Shown here: piece after piece, positions 41,957 to 52,818 of the stretch
Position numbering within the stretch: position 1 is the stretch's first letter
Layout of the letters: every line of letters begins with the position of its first letter
Assembly: GCA_005885555.1 (NCBI GenBank)
Contig: VAWN01000030.1
Span: 1-64,000, forward strand
Source: Actinomycetota bacterium
GTDB lineage: Bacteria; Actinomycetota; Actinomycetes; Mycobacteriales; Micromonosporaceae
Direction: 5' to 3'
Length of the DNA stretch: 64,000 nucleotides
Notes under the pieces: generated by a model
Databases searched by the model: none
What the model was told of the DNA's origin: nothing
The model's input: only the letters and a program-made list of their open reading frames with translations
Made by a program: the position numbers and the translations under genes

Positions 41957-43575
41957 ATGATGCCTGCCCTTTCCTACGCCCACGGCGCGTCCGACCAGCC
42001 GCTGCTCGGCGAGACGATCGGCGCGAACCTGGCCCGCACCGTGGCCGCGTTCCCGGACCGGGAAGCGCTCGTGGACGTGCCGACCGGCCGGCGCTGGACC
42101 TACGCGCAGTTCGCGGAACAGGTGGAAGAGCTGGCCCGGGCGCTGCTGGCGATCGGGGTGGGCACCGGTGACCGGGTGGCGATCTGGGCGCCGAACCTGC
42201 CCGAGTGGACGTTCACGCAGTACGCCACCGCGCGGGTCGGCGCGATCCTGGTGAACATCAACCCGGCGTACCGCACCTCCGAACTGGAGTACGTGCTGCG
42301 CCAGTCCGGCACGCGGGTACTGGTGTCCGCGCAGCGGTTCAAGACCTCCGACTACCGCGCGATGGTCGACGAGGTGCGGCCGCGATGCCCGGCGCTGCAA
42401 CAGGTCTACTACATCGGTACCGACGACTGGGCGGGCCTGCTCGGGCAATCGTCCACAGTGGACGGTACGGCGCTGGCCGCGCGCGAGGCGGAGCTGTCCT
42501 TCGACGACCCGATCAACATCCAGTACACGTCGGGTACCACGGGGTTTCCGAAGGGCGCGACGCTGTCGCACCACAACATCCTCAACAACGGGTACTTCGT
42601 GGCGCGCACGCAGCGCTGGACGGAACAGGACCGGGTGTGCATCCCGGTACCCTTCTACCACTGCTTCGGCATGGTGATGGGCAACCTCGGCGCGACCACC
42701 CACGGCGCCACCATGGTGATCCCGGCGCGCTCCTTCGAACCGACGGCCACCCTGCGCGCGGTGGCACAGGAACGGTGCACGGTGCTCTACGGGGTACCCA
42801 CGATGTTCATCGCCGAACTCGCCGAACCCGACTTCGCCTCCTACGACCTGGGCAGCCTGCGCACCGGGGTGATGGCCGGTTCGCCGTGCCCGGTCGAGGT
42901 GATGAAGCGGGTCATCGCGGAGATGGGCATGGCCGAGGTGACCATCTGCTACGGCATGACGGAGACCTCGCCGGTGTCCACGCAGACCCGGCCGGACGAC
43001 GACCTGGAGCGCCGGGTGTCCACGGTCGGCGCGGTGCACCCGCACGTCGAGGTGAAGGTCGTCGATCCGGAGACCGGCCGGGTGGTACCCCGCGGCGAGC
43101 CGGGCGAGTTCTGCACGCGCGGGTACAGCGTGATGCTCGGGTACTGGGAGATGCCCGAGCGCACCGCGGAGGCGATCGACGCGGCGCGCTGGATGCACAC
43201 CGGCGACCTCGCGGTGCTGGACGAGGCCGGGTACGCCTCGATCATCGGGCGGATCAAGGACATGGTGATCCGCGGCGGCGAGAACATCTACCCGCGGGAG
43301 ATCGAGGAGTTCCTCTACACCCACCCGGACATCGAGGACGCTCAGGTGATCGGAGTACCCGACGAGCGGTACGGCGAGGAGCTGATGGTCTGGGTGCGGC
43401 TCCGCGCGGGAGCCGCACCCCTGACCGCCGAGGCGCTGCGCGAGTTCTGCACCGGACGGCTCGCGCACTTCAAGATTCCGCGGTACGTCAAGCTCGTCGA
43501 CGCGTTCCCGATGACGGTCACCGGGAAGATCCGCAAAGTCGAGATGCGCGAGGTGTCCGTGTCGGAACTGGGCCT

Positions 43576-43582
<7 letters not shown>
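41957..43582 (+). CDS. AMP-binding acyl-CoA synthetase (FadD-like)
   Basis: A 541-residue ANL-superfamily ligase that activates a carboxylic acid to its CoA thioester via an acyl-AMP. The P-loop motif is [13 protein letters not shown] (about residue 190); [31 protein letters not shown] and the C-terminal catalytic Lys in MTVTGKIRK complete the set. It resembles medium/long-chain FadD enzymes. AAGGGAGC lies before the two consecutive ATGs. With the SDR it forms a two-gene operon that converges on ahcY, whose stop overlaps by 7 bp. Confidence 0.92.
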
Positions 43583-45030
<1,448 letters not shown>

Positions 45031-45041
45031 CGAAGAGGTCA

Positions 45042-45120
45042 CCTCCTCGTGGGAGGCGCCCTTGCGGGTAGATCACGGGCCGAGCGTGGCGGATGGTATC
45101 CGTCGCAGCGCCTCTCGGCC
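45042..45120 (-). promoter_or_regulatory. SAH riboswitch controlling ahcY
   Basis: Minus strand from 45120: GGCCGAG (45120-45114) pairs with CTCGGCC (45084-45078) as P1. The core reads AGGCGCTGCGACGG, as in the SAH-II-less class called SAH riboswitch (conserved GCGCUGCRACGG). GGAT and ATCC close P2. GGCGC of the core can pair with GCGCC at 45060-45056. The following CCTCC (45056-45052) can instead pair with the GGAGG ribosome site (45046-45042), giving a translation OFF state; ligand binding frees the site. Position directly before the SAH hydrolase gene supports SAH sensing. Confidence 0.88.
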
Positions 45121-45216
45121 TGGACCGCGCCGGCATGCCCGGCGCAACGGGTATCAAGCTAACACGGGCACTTCGGCCCTGGCCACTGGGTCGTCCGGCG
45201 ACCGACCCTCGTAGTC

Positions 45217-46860
45217 GTGAGTACGAATCAGCCGGCCGACGATCTCGCCCCGTTGCCGGATCTGTTGCAGGGCCGGGCCGGCGCGGGTCCGGTCCGCACC
45301 CGCCGGCCGGTGTACCTCGACCTGCTGCCGCCGTGCAACGCCGGCTGCCCGGCCGGGGAAAACATCCAGGCGTGGCTGGCCGAGGTACAGGCGGGGCGGT
45401 ACGAGGCGGCGTGGCGGGAACTGGTGCGGGACAACCCGATGCCGGCCATCCACGGCCGGGTCTGCTACCACCCGTGCGAGACCGTCTGCAACCGCGCGCA
45501 GCTGGACAGCGCGGTGTCCATCCACGGCGTCGAGCGGTTCCTCGGCGACCTTGCGCTGCAACGGGGTTGGCAGTTCGACGAGCCGGCCGCGCGCAGCGGT
45601 AAGCGGGTACTCGTGGTAGGCGCCGGACCCAGCGGGCTGTCCGCCGCGTACCACCTCGCCCGGCTCGGTCACCAGGTGGAGATCCGCGACGCCAGCCCGG
45701 AACCCGGCGGCATGATGCGCTACGGCATCCCGGCCTACCGGCTGCCGCGCGACGTGCTGGCCGGCGAGATCGACCGGATCGCGCAGCTCGGGGTGCGGAT
45801 CACCGGCGGGCACCGGGTCGAGGACCTGGCGGCGGAGCGGCGCGGGTTCGACGCGGTGTTCGTCGCGGTCGGCGCGCACCTGTCCAAGCGCGTCGACATC
45901 CCCGCGCGCGAGGCCGGGCGGATCGTCGACGCGGTCTCGTTCCTGCGCGACGTCGCCTCCGGCGAGCGGCCGCTGATCGGCCGGCGGGTGGCCGTCTACG
46001 GCGGCGGCAACACCGCGATGGACGCGGCCCGCGTCGCCCGCCGGCTGGGCGCCGACGAGGCCCTCATCGTGTACCGGCGCACCCGCGCGCAGATGCCGGC
46101 GCACGAGGAGGAGGCGCAGGACGCGGAGCGCGAAGGCGTGCGCATCAACTGGTTGCGCACCATCACCGCGTTCGACGGTCCGGCGCTGACCGTCGAGGTG
46201 ATGGAGCTCGATCCCGGTGGCCGCCCGCGCGGCACCGGACGGTTCGAGACGCTCGCGGCCGACACCGTGATCCTGGCGCTCGGCCAGCGCACCGACACCG
46301 GGTTCCTGCGCGCGGTACCGGGCGTGGAGTTCACCGCCGACGACACCGTGGTCGTGTCGACCTCGCTGATGACCGGCTCCCCCGGCGTGTTCGCCGGCGG
46401 CGACATGGTACCGGCGGAGCGCACCGTGACCGTCGGCGTGGGACACGGCAAGAAGGCGGCCGGGCACATCGACGCGTACCTGCGGCAGGCCGTCGCGCAC
46501 CGGCCGGCCAAGCACGACGTCATCGAGTTCGACGGCCTGCACCTGTGGTACTTCGGCGATGCGGCGCGGCGCACCCAGACCGAGCGCGAGCCGCAGGACC
46601 GCATCACCGACTTCACCGAGGTGGTCGGTGGGCTTTCCGTGGCGCAGGCGGCCTACGAGGCGGGCCGGTGCCTGTCCTGCGGCAACTGCTTCGAGTGCGA
46701 CGGCTGCCTCGGCGCCTGCCCGGAGGACGCGGTCATCAAGCTCGGCCCGGGGCACCGGTACCGGTTCGACTACGACCGCTGCACCGGCTGCGCGGTCTGC
46801 TACGAGCAGTGCCCGGTGCACGCGATCGAGATGGTGTCTGAGAGCCGGGCGGAGGACTGA
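45217..46860 (+). CDS. GltD-like NAD(P)-FAD oxidoreductase with C-terminal ferredoxin domain
   Basis: A 547-residue flavoprotein. The N-terminal part carries the GltD-type Fe-S ligands (PPCNAGCPAGENI and GRVCYHPCETVCNR), then the FAD motif VVGAGPSGLSAAYHLARLG (about 131) and the NAD(P) motif VAVYGGGNTAMDAAR (about 265). The C-terminus adds two 4Fe-4S motifs: CLSCGNCFECDGCLGACP (about 484) and CTGCAVCYEQCP (about 522). It would pass electrons between NAD(P)H and ferredoxin-type clusters. The stop TGA shares its last A with the ATG of the following oxidoreductase gene, so the two are tightly coupled. GTG start without a visible ribosome site. Confidence 0.9.
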   Translation: MSTNQPADDLAPLPDLLQGRAGAGPVRTRRPVYLDLLPPCNAGCPAGENIQAWLAEVQAGRYEAAWRELVRDNPMPAIHGRVCYHPCETVCNRAQLDSAVSIHGVERFLGDLALQRGWQFDEPAARSGKRVLVVGAGPSGLSAAYHLARLGHQVEIRDASPEPGGMMRYGIPAYRLPRDVLAGEIDRIAQLGVRITGGHRVEDLAAERRGFDAVFVAVGAHLSKRVDIPAREAGRIVDAVSFLRDVASGERPLIGRRVAVYGGGNTAMDAARVARRLGADEALIVYRRTRAQMPAHEEEAQDAEREGVRINWLRTITAFDGPALTVEVMELDPGGRPRGTGRFETLAADTVILALGQRTDTGFLRAVPGVEFTADDTVVVSTSLMTGSPGVFAGGDMVPAERTVTVGVGHGKKAAGHIDAYLRQAVAHRPAKHDVIEFDGLHLWYFGDAARRTQTEREPQDRITDFTEVVGGLSVAQAAYEAGRCLSCGNCFECDGCLGACPEDAVIKLGPGHRYRFDYDRCTGCAVCYEQCPVHAIEMVSESRAED

Positions 46861-49800
46861 TGCGCGCGACGGTGGACGGCAACGAGGCGGCCGTCTCGGT
46901 GGCCTACCGGCTGAACGAGATCTGCTGCATCTACCCCATCACGCCCTCCTCGCCGATGGCGGAGCTGGCCGACGAGTGGTCCAGCGGCGGGCGGTGCAAC
47001 ATCTGGGGCACGGTACCGACCGTGGTCGAGATGCAGAGCGAGGGCGGTGCGGCCGGTGCGTTGCACGGTGCCCTGCAGAGCGGCGCGCTCACCACCACGT
47101 TCACCGCGTCGCAGGGCCTGCTGCTGATGATTCCGAACATGTACAAGATTGCCGGCGAGCTGACCCCGGCGGTATTGCATGTGGCGGCCCGGTCCCTTGC
47201 CGCGCAAGGGCTTTCCATCTTCGGCGACCACTCCGACGTGATGGCGGTGCGGGCGACCGGGTTCGCGTTGCTGGCGTCGGCGTCGGTACAGGAGGCGCAC
47301 GACCTGGCGCTGGTGGCGCAGGCCGCGACGCTCGCCACGCGGGTACCGTTCGTGCACTTCTTCGACGGGTTCCGCACCTCGCACGAGCTGAACACCGTCG
47401 AGCTGCTCGACGACGACGACCTGCGCGCGCTGGTACCCGCCGAACTGGTGCGGCAGCACCGGGGCCGGGCGCTGTCACCGGAGCGGCCGTTCATCCGCGG
47501 TACCGCGCAGAACCCGGACGTGTACTTCCAGGGACGCGAGACGGTGAACCCGTTCTACGCCAGGGTTGCCGACGCGGTGACCGACGCGATGGACGCGTTG
47601 GCCGCGCGCACCGGCCGGCGCTACGGCATCGTGGAGTACACCGGCGATCCGGCGGCGGAACGGGTACTGGTCGTGATGGGCTCCGGTGCACAGACCGCGC
47701 GGGAGACCGTGGCGCACCTGACCGCCGCGGGGGAACGGGTCGGCGTGCTGCAGATCCGGCTGTACCGGCCGTTCCCGGCCGCCGCGGTGCTGGCGGCGCT
47801 GCCGGGCACGGTGCGGCGGATCGCGGTACTGGACCGGACCAAGGAACCCGGCTCGCTCGGCGAACCGCTGTTCCTCGACGTGCTGACCGCGCTCGCCGAG
47901 GCGCACGGCAACGGTACGCGGCCGGTGCTGCCGACGGTCGTCGGTGGCCGGTACGGGCTGGGATCCAAGGAGTTCACGCCCGGCATGGTCGCCGGGGTGT
48001 TCGCGGAACTCGCCGCCACACAACCGCGGTCACGGTTCACCGTCGGCATCACCGACGACGTCGGCGGCACCAGCCTGCCGTACGACTCCACATTGGACAT
48101 TGAGTCGCCGGAGACCGTGCGCGCGGTGTTCTTCGGGCTCGGGTCGGACGGCACCGTCGGCGCGAACAAGAACACCATCAAGATCCTGGGTGCCGATCCG
48201 CGGCTGCACGCGCAGGGCTACTTCGTCTACGACTCCAAGAAGTCCGGCTCGCAGACCGTGTCGCACCTACGGTTCGGGCCGGCGCCGATCCGCGCGCCGT
48301 ACCTGGTGGCGCAGGCCGGTTTCGTCGGCTGCCACCACTTCGGGCTGCTCGACCGCGCCGAGGTGCTCGACCGGGCCGCACCGGGTGCCACCCTGCTGCT
48401 CAACTGCCCGTACCCGGCCGATGAGGTGTGGGACGCGCTGCCGCGTCCGGCACAGGAGCAGATCCTCGCCAAGGCGATCGACCTCTACACCATCGACGCC
48501 GACCGGGTCGCCCGGGAGGCCGGGCTCGCCGGGCGCACCAACACCGTGCTGCAGACGTGTTTCTTCGCCATCTCCGGGGTACTGCCCCGGGACGAGGCCG
48601 TCACCGCGGTCAAGGCGGCGATCGGCAAGACGTACGCCCGGCGGGGCGCCGAGGTGGTCGCCCGCAACCACGCCGCGGTCGACCACACGCTGTCCGCGCT
48701 GCACCGGGTCGAGGTGCCCAAGCGGGTCACCGCGACCCGCGAGCGGCCGCCGACGGTACCCGCACACGCGCCCGACTTCGTCCGCACCGTCACCGCGGCG
48801 ATGATGGAGGGCCGTGGCGACCAGCTTCCGGTCAGCGCGCTTCCGGTGGACGGCACGTATCCCAGCGGTACCACGGCCTTCGAGAAGCGCAACATCTCCG
48901 ACCTGGTCGCCACGTGGGACCCCGACCTGTGCATCCAGTGCGGCAACTGCAGCTTCGTCTGCCCGCACAGCGTCATCCGGTCGAAGTTCTATGACCAGTC
49001 CACAGTGGACGGTGCGCCGGACGGCTTCGCGTCGATGCCGCTGGACGTGCGCGGGCTGCCGGACACCCGGTACACCCTGCAGGTGTACATCGAGGACTGC
49101 ACCGGTTGCGGGCTGTGCGTGGAGGCCTGCCCGGCCAAGGCACCGGCACAGCCGGACCGCCGGGCCATCAACCTCGCGCCGCGGCAACCGCAACTGGCCG
49201 CCGGCCGGGAGGCGATCGCGTTCTTCGAGACGATCCCGGTCAACGACCGGTCCCGGGTCGACTTCGGTACCGTGCGCGGCGCGCAGTACCTCCAGCCGCT
49301 GTTCGAGTTCTCCGGCGCCTGTACCGGATGCGGCGAGACTCCGTACCTGAAGCTGCTGTCCCAGCTGTTCGGCGACCGGCTGATGATCGCCAACGCGACC
49401 GGCTGTTCCTCGATCTACGGCGGGAACCTGCCCACGACGCCGTGGACGACCGACGCGCACGGTCGCGGGCCGGCCTGGTCCAACTCGCTGTTCGAGGACA
49501 ACGCCGAGTTCGGGCTCGGCTTCCGGCTCGCCGCCGATCTGCACCTGCGGCTGGCCCGCAGCCGGCTCGGCGAACTGCGCGACGCCGTGGGTGCCGACCT
49601 CGTCGACGCGATCCTCGACGCGCCGCAGCGCCGCGAGTCGGAGTTCGCCGCGCAACGAGACCGGGTCGCCGCACTCCAGCGCCGGCTGGCCGACCTCGAC
49701 CCGGCCCACCCCGCGGTCGCGGACCTGACCACCGTGCTGGACCACCTCGTACGGCGCAGCGTGTGGATCGTCGGCGGGGACGGCTGGGCGTATGACATCG

Positions 49801-50435
49801 GCTCCGGCGGCCTCGACCACGTGCTCGCCTCCGGCCGCGACCTCAACGTCCTGGTACTGGACACCGAGGTCTACTCCAACACCGGCGGCCAGATGTCCAA
49901 GGCGACCCCGTTGGGCGCGGTCGCGAAATTCGCCGCCGCCGGGAAGACGACACCGAAGAAGGACCTGGCGTTGCAGGCGATCGCGTACGGCAACGTGTAC
50001 GTCGCCCGGGTCGCGATGGGGGCCGATCCGCAACACACGCTGCGGGCGCTGCGGGAGGCCGAAGCCTACGACGGGCCGTCGCTCGTCATCGCCTACAGCC
50101 ACTGCATCGCGCACGGCATCGAGATGCGTAACGGTCTCGACCAGCAGTACCGCGCCGTCGCGAGCGGGTACTGGCCGCTGATCCGGTACGACCCGGTGAT
50201 CCGGGCACGCGGCGGCAACCCGTTCCTGCTCGACTCACCGCGGCCACGCATGCCGCTGACCGACTACACGATGCGGGAGCTGCGGTACCGGTTGCTGGCC
50301 AACGCCGACCCGGCCGAGGCCGAGCGGCTGCAAACCCTTGCGCAGCAAGCGGTCGACCAGCGCTGGCAGGTCTACGAGGAGATGGCCGCCCGCGGCGCGG
50401 AGCGGTTCCCGGCCGACGCGAGCAGGAGCGCATGA
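46860..50435 (+). CDS. nifJ: Pyruvate:ferredoxin (flavodoxin) oxidoreductase
   Basis: A 1191-residue single-chain PFOR that converts pyruvate and CoA to acetyl-CoA and CO2 and reduces ferredoxin. Domain order is standard: N-terminal pyruvate-binding domain (CCIYPITPSSPMAELADEW), domain II (RVLVVMGSGAQTARETV), the gamma-like domain (GLGSDGTVGANKNTIKIL), two 4Fe-4S clusters (CIQCGNCSFVCP about 692, CTGCGLCVEACP about 746) and the TPP domain with the proximal-cluster cysteines (GACTGCGETPYLKLL, ATGCSSIYGG, VLDTEVYSNTGGQMSK). All parts look intact. Overlaps at both ends place it in the middle of a three-gene operon. The gene name does not imply nitrogen fixation. Confidence 0.96.
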   Translation: MRATVDGNEAAVSVAYRLNEICCIYPITPSSPMAELADEWSSGGRCNIWGTVPTVVEMQSEGGAAGALHGALQSGALTTTFTASQGLLLMIPNMYKIAGELTPAVLHVAARSLAAQGLSIFGDHSDVMAVRATGFALLASASVQEAHDLALVAQAATLATRVPFVHFFDGFRTSHELNTVELLDDDDLRALVPAELVRQHRGRALSPERPFIRGTAQNPDVYFQGRETVNPFYARVADAVTDAMDALAARTGRRYGIVEYTGDPAAERVLVVMGSGAQTARETVAHLTAAGERVGVLQIRLYRPFPAAAVLAALPGTVRRIAVLDRTKEPGSLGEPLFLDVLTALAEAHGNGTRPVLPTVVGGRYGLGSKEFTPGMVAGVFAELAATQPRSRFTVGITDDVGGTSLPYDSTLDIESPETVRAVFFGLGSDGTVGANKNTIKILGADPRLHAQGYFVYDSKKSGSQTVSHLRFGPAPIRAPYLVAQAGFVGCHHFGLLDRAEVLDRAAPGATLLLNCPYPADEVWDALPRPAQEQILAKAIDLYTIDADRVAREAGLAGRTNTVLQTCFFAISGVLPRDEAVTAVKAAIGKTYARRGAEVVARNHAAVDHTLSALHRVEVPKRVTATRERPPTVPAHAPDFVRTVTAAMMEGRGDQLPVSALPVDGTYPSGTTAFEKRNISDLVATWDPDLCIQCGNCSFVCPHSVIRSKFYDQSTVDGAPDGFASMPLDVRGLPDTRYTLQVYIEDCTGCGLCVEACPAKAPAQPDRRAINLAPRQPQLAAGREAIAFFETIPVNDRSRVDFGTVRGAQYLQPLFEFSGACTGCGETPYLKLLSQLFGDRLMIANATGCSSIYGGNLPTTPWTTDAHGRGPAWSNSLFEDNAEFGLGFRLAADLHLRLARSRLGELRDAVGADLVDAILDAPQRRESEFAAQRDRVAALQRRLADLDPAHPAVADLTTVLDHLVRRSVWIVGGDGWAYDIGSGGLDHVLASGRDLNVLVLDTEVYSNTGGQMSKATPLGAVAKFAAAGKTTPKKDLALQAIAYGNVYVARVAMGADPQHTLRALREAEAYDGPSLVIAYSHCIAHGIEMRNGLDQQYRAVASGYWPLIRYDPVIRARGGNPFLLDSPRPRMPLTDYTMRELRYRLLANADPAEAERLQTLAQQAVDQRWQVYEEMAARGAERFPADASRSA

Positions 50436-51424
50436 TGGAGCTGGCGACCACGTACCTCGGCATGGTGCTGCGCAACCCGTTGGTGGCATCGGCTTCGCCG
50501 CTGTCGCAGACCGTCGCCGGGGTGCAGTTGCTGGCCGACGCGGGTGTCGGTGCGGTCGTGCTGCCGTCGCTGTTCGAGGAGCAGCTGCGCCGGGAGGCCG
50601 AGCAGACCGCCCGGCTGGCCGACGCCGGCACCGAGAGTTTCGCCGAGTCGCTGTCGTACCTGCCGCCCGAACCCGAGGACGCGCAGGCCTCCCGCCGGTA
50701 CCTGAGCCTCGTGCGGCGCGCGACCAAGGCGGTCGACATCCCGGTCATCGCGAGCCTGAACGGGGTCACCGCGGCGGGCTGGATCGACTACGCCAGCGCG
50801 ATCCAGGACGCCGGTGCGGCCGCGATCGAGCTGAACGTCTACTATCTGCCGAGCAATCCGCACGCGTCCGGCCGCGACGTCGAGCAGCGCCACGTCGACA
50901 TCCTGCGCCGGGTCAGGTCGGCGGTGAGCATACCGGTCGCGGTGAAGCTCGGCCCGTACTTCAGCTCCACCGCCGAGGTCGCCCGGCGCCTCGACGAGGC
51001 CGGCGCGGACGGGCTGGTGCTGTTCAACCGGTTGATGCAGCCCGACATCGACGCCGAGACGCTGACCGTCACCGCGACGGTGCCGCTGTCCAGCCCGGTC
51101 GAGGCGCGGCTGCCGCGCGCGTGGATCGCGTTGCTGCGGGGGCGGATCCGCGCCTCGCTGGCCGCGACGACCGGCGTGGCCGGACCCGCCGACGTGGCGA
51201 CCTACCTGCTCGCCGGCGCCGACGTCGTGATGACCGCCTCGGCGTTGCTGCGCAACGGGCCGGGGTACGCGACGGTACTGCTCGACGGGCTGGTGGACTG
51301 GATGCGGCGCAAGGGTTTCGGGTCGGTCGACGAGTTCCGCGGGCTGCTGCGGGTGTCGGCCGGGCGCGACGCGTACCTCACCGGGATGACGACGGCACGC
51401 GAGGTCTACGGCCCTACCCGCTGA
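50432..51424 (+). CDS. Dihydroorotate dehydrogenase-like flavoprotein
   Basis: A 330-residue FMN barrel protein of the DHOD-like group that is not the pyrimidine biosynthetic PyrD. It starts ELATTYLGMVLRNPLVASASPL, has the FMN-site strand VIASLNGVTAAGWIDYA, AAAIELNVYYLP and IPVAVKLGPYFSS, and ends GADVVMTASALLRNGP. The active-site base of PyrD is not obvious. The ATG overlaps the nifJ stop (ATGA). A GltD-like protein plus a DHOD-like protein recalls the two-subunit dihydropyrimidine dehydrogenase PreT-PreA, but the insertion of nifJ between them suggests electron flow from pyruvate to an unknown substrate. Confidence 0.85.
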   Translation: MMELATTYLGMVLRNPLVASASPLSQTVAGVQLLADAGVGAVVLPSLFEEQLRREAEQTARLADAGTESFAESLSYLPPEPEDAQASRRYLSLVRRATKAVDIPVIASLNGVTAAGWIDYASAIQDAGAAAIELNVYYLPSNPHASGRDVEQRHVDILRRVRSAVSIPVAVKLGPYFSSTAEVARRLDEAGADGLVLFNRLMQPDIDAETLTVTATVPLSSPVEARLPRAWIALLRGRIRASLAATTGVAGPADVATYLLAGADVVMTASALLRNGPGYATVLLDGLVDWMRRKGFGSVDEFRGLLRVSAGRDAYLTGMTTAREVYGPTR

Positions 51425-52757
51425 CCCGGTGCTGGCTCCAGAACGAGGTCAGGTCCGTCGAGCCGGCCGCCGCCTGGGCCGCCTTCTTGAACGCACCCAC
51501 GGTGGACACGCCGAACCGGTGCGCCTGCGCGTACGACGACATCAGCTTCGTCATCGCCGTCGTGCCGATCAGCCGCCGCAGGTCGTGCAGCGTGCACCTG
51601 CCGAACCCGTAGACGACGGTGCCGTACCGGCTGGGATGCGCGTCCCAGTACGCCATCGAATTGGTGAGCCGCTCCGTCGACGACTGCCAGGTGATGCCGC
51701 AGCCGCTGCCGGTCCGGCCGAAGTACAGGTCGGTGGCGTAGTCGGTGAACCCCTCGTCCAGCCACGGGCTGTTGTACTCGTCGTCGCCGACGATGCCGTA
51801 CCACCACTGGTGCGCCAGCTCGTGCGCGAGTGCGTTGCTGTTGACGAGGTCGAGGACGAAGCCGGGGTACTCCATGCCGCCGAACCAGAAGCCGTTGTCC
51901 AGCACCACATCCGCCTCGCCGTAGGGGTACGCGCCGAACCGGCCGGCGTGCGCGTCGAGCGCGCTGGTGGCGAGGTTGAGCATCGACTGCGCGCTGGACG
52001 TGCTGATGCCGCTGACCGAGTACACGTTGACCTTCACGCCCTTGCCGGAGGTGCCGGAGAGCTTCGCGAACGGTCCGGCCGCCCAGGCGAAGTCGCGCAC
52101 CTTCGTCGCGGTCGCGTGGGTGACCGTGCGGCCGGCCGAGCCGGCGGTGTCGACCGAGGTGCCGGTCGCCGGTACCGCGAGGCTGCCCGGGTGGTCGAGG
52201 CTCACGTTGAAGTCGCTGATGAGCGTGTAGAACGACTCACCGTTGTTGGTGTACGGGTCGAGGTGCCAGCCCTTCGCGTCGCGGACGGCCAGCACCGGCA
52301 GCGCGTTGCCGACGAACGTGAACGCGCCGTCGCGCCCGAACCGGTCCACCCCGGCGGGTACCGCGATCCGCAGGTCGAACCCGACCGTCGCGGAACCGTT
52401 CTGCGCCAAGGGTTTCGGCAGCGCGACCCGCAGCGCGGTGCACGCCACGGTCGGCGCGTCCGGTGTGCCGCCGGTCAGGTTGGTCACCCGGATCGGCATC
52501 GCCGCGCAGGTGCCGTGCCAGTTGTCCCACAGCCGCAGGTACACCTCGGTCAGCGCGACGGCGGAGGCGTTGGTGAACGACACCGACTCGTGCCCGGTCC
52601 ACGTGGCGCCGGACGCGTCGCTGGACAGGGTGACCGTGTAGGAGGCGGCGACGGGGGTACGGGTGGCGTCCGTGGTCGCGGCGTTCGCGGCGACTGCCGG
52701 GACCACCAGCAGGCCACCGGTAAGGAGCAGGGCAGCGGTCAGCGCGATCCTTCGCAT
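51414..52757 (-). CDS. Secreted M1 family zinc metallopeptidase
   Basis: About 447 residues after a clear signal peptide (MRRIALTAALLLTGGLLVVP, cleaved near ANA). The gluzincin site is LAHELAHQWWYGIVGD with the third ligand Glu in SPWLDEGFTDYATD; FGGMEYPGFV stands for the GAMEN exopeptidase motif. An N-terminal beta domain precedes it and a short helical C-terminus ends the protein, so this is the small M1 form found in actinomycetes. ATG 52757 starts the signal peptide; ATG 52769 is 12 bp further. The 3' ends of this and the DHOD-like gene overlap by 11 bp. Confidence 0.9.
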   Translation of the reverse strand: MRRIALTAALLLTGGLLVVPAVAANAATTDATRTPVAASYTVTLSSDASGATWTGHESVSFTNASAVALTEVYLRLWDNWHGTCAAMPIRVTNLTGGTPDAPTVACTALRVALPKPLAQNGSATVGFDLRIAVPAGVDRFGRDGAFTFVGNALPVLAVRDAKGWHLDPYTNNGESFYTLISDFNVSLDHPGSLAVPATGTSVDTAGSAGRTVTHATATKVRDFAWAAGPFAKLSGTSGKGVKVNVYSVSGISTSSAQSMLNLATSALDAHAGRFGAYPYGEADVVLDNGFWFGGMEYPGFVLDLVNSNALAHELAHQWWYGIVGDDEYNSPWLDEGFTDYATDLYFGRTGSGCGITWQSSTERLTNSMAYWDAHPSRYGTVVYGFGRCTLHDLRRLIGTTAMTKLMSSYAQAHRFGVSTVGAFKKAAQAAAGSTDLTSFWSQHRVSG

Positions 52758-52818
52758 ATCGACAAGCATGAGCGCGGCTGGCCGGCCGGACAAGTGCCCG
52801 ACCGGCCAGCGAACACTG

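Noticed and set aside
46860-50435. Nitrogen fixation locus suggested by nifJ
   Set aside because: No nifHDK, nifE/N or related genes; the gene is a general PFOR linked to a redox operon.
50432-51424. Pyrimidine biosynthetic PyrD
   Set aside because: The active-site pattern of PyrD is absent, no pyr genes are linked, and it is coupled to nifJ.
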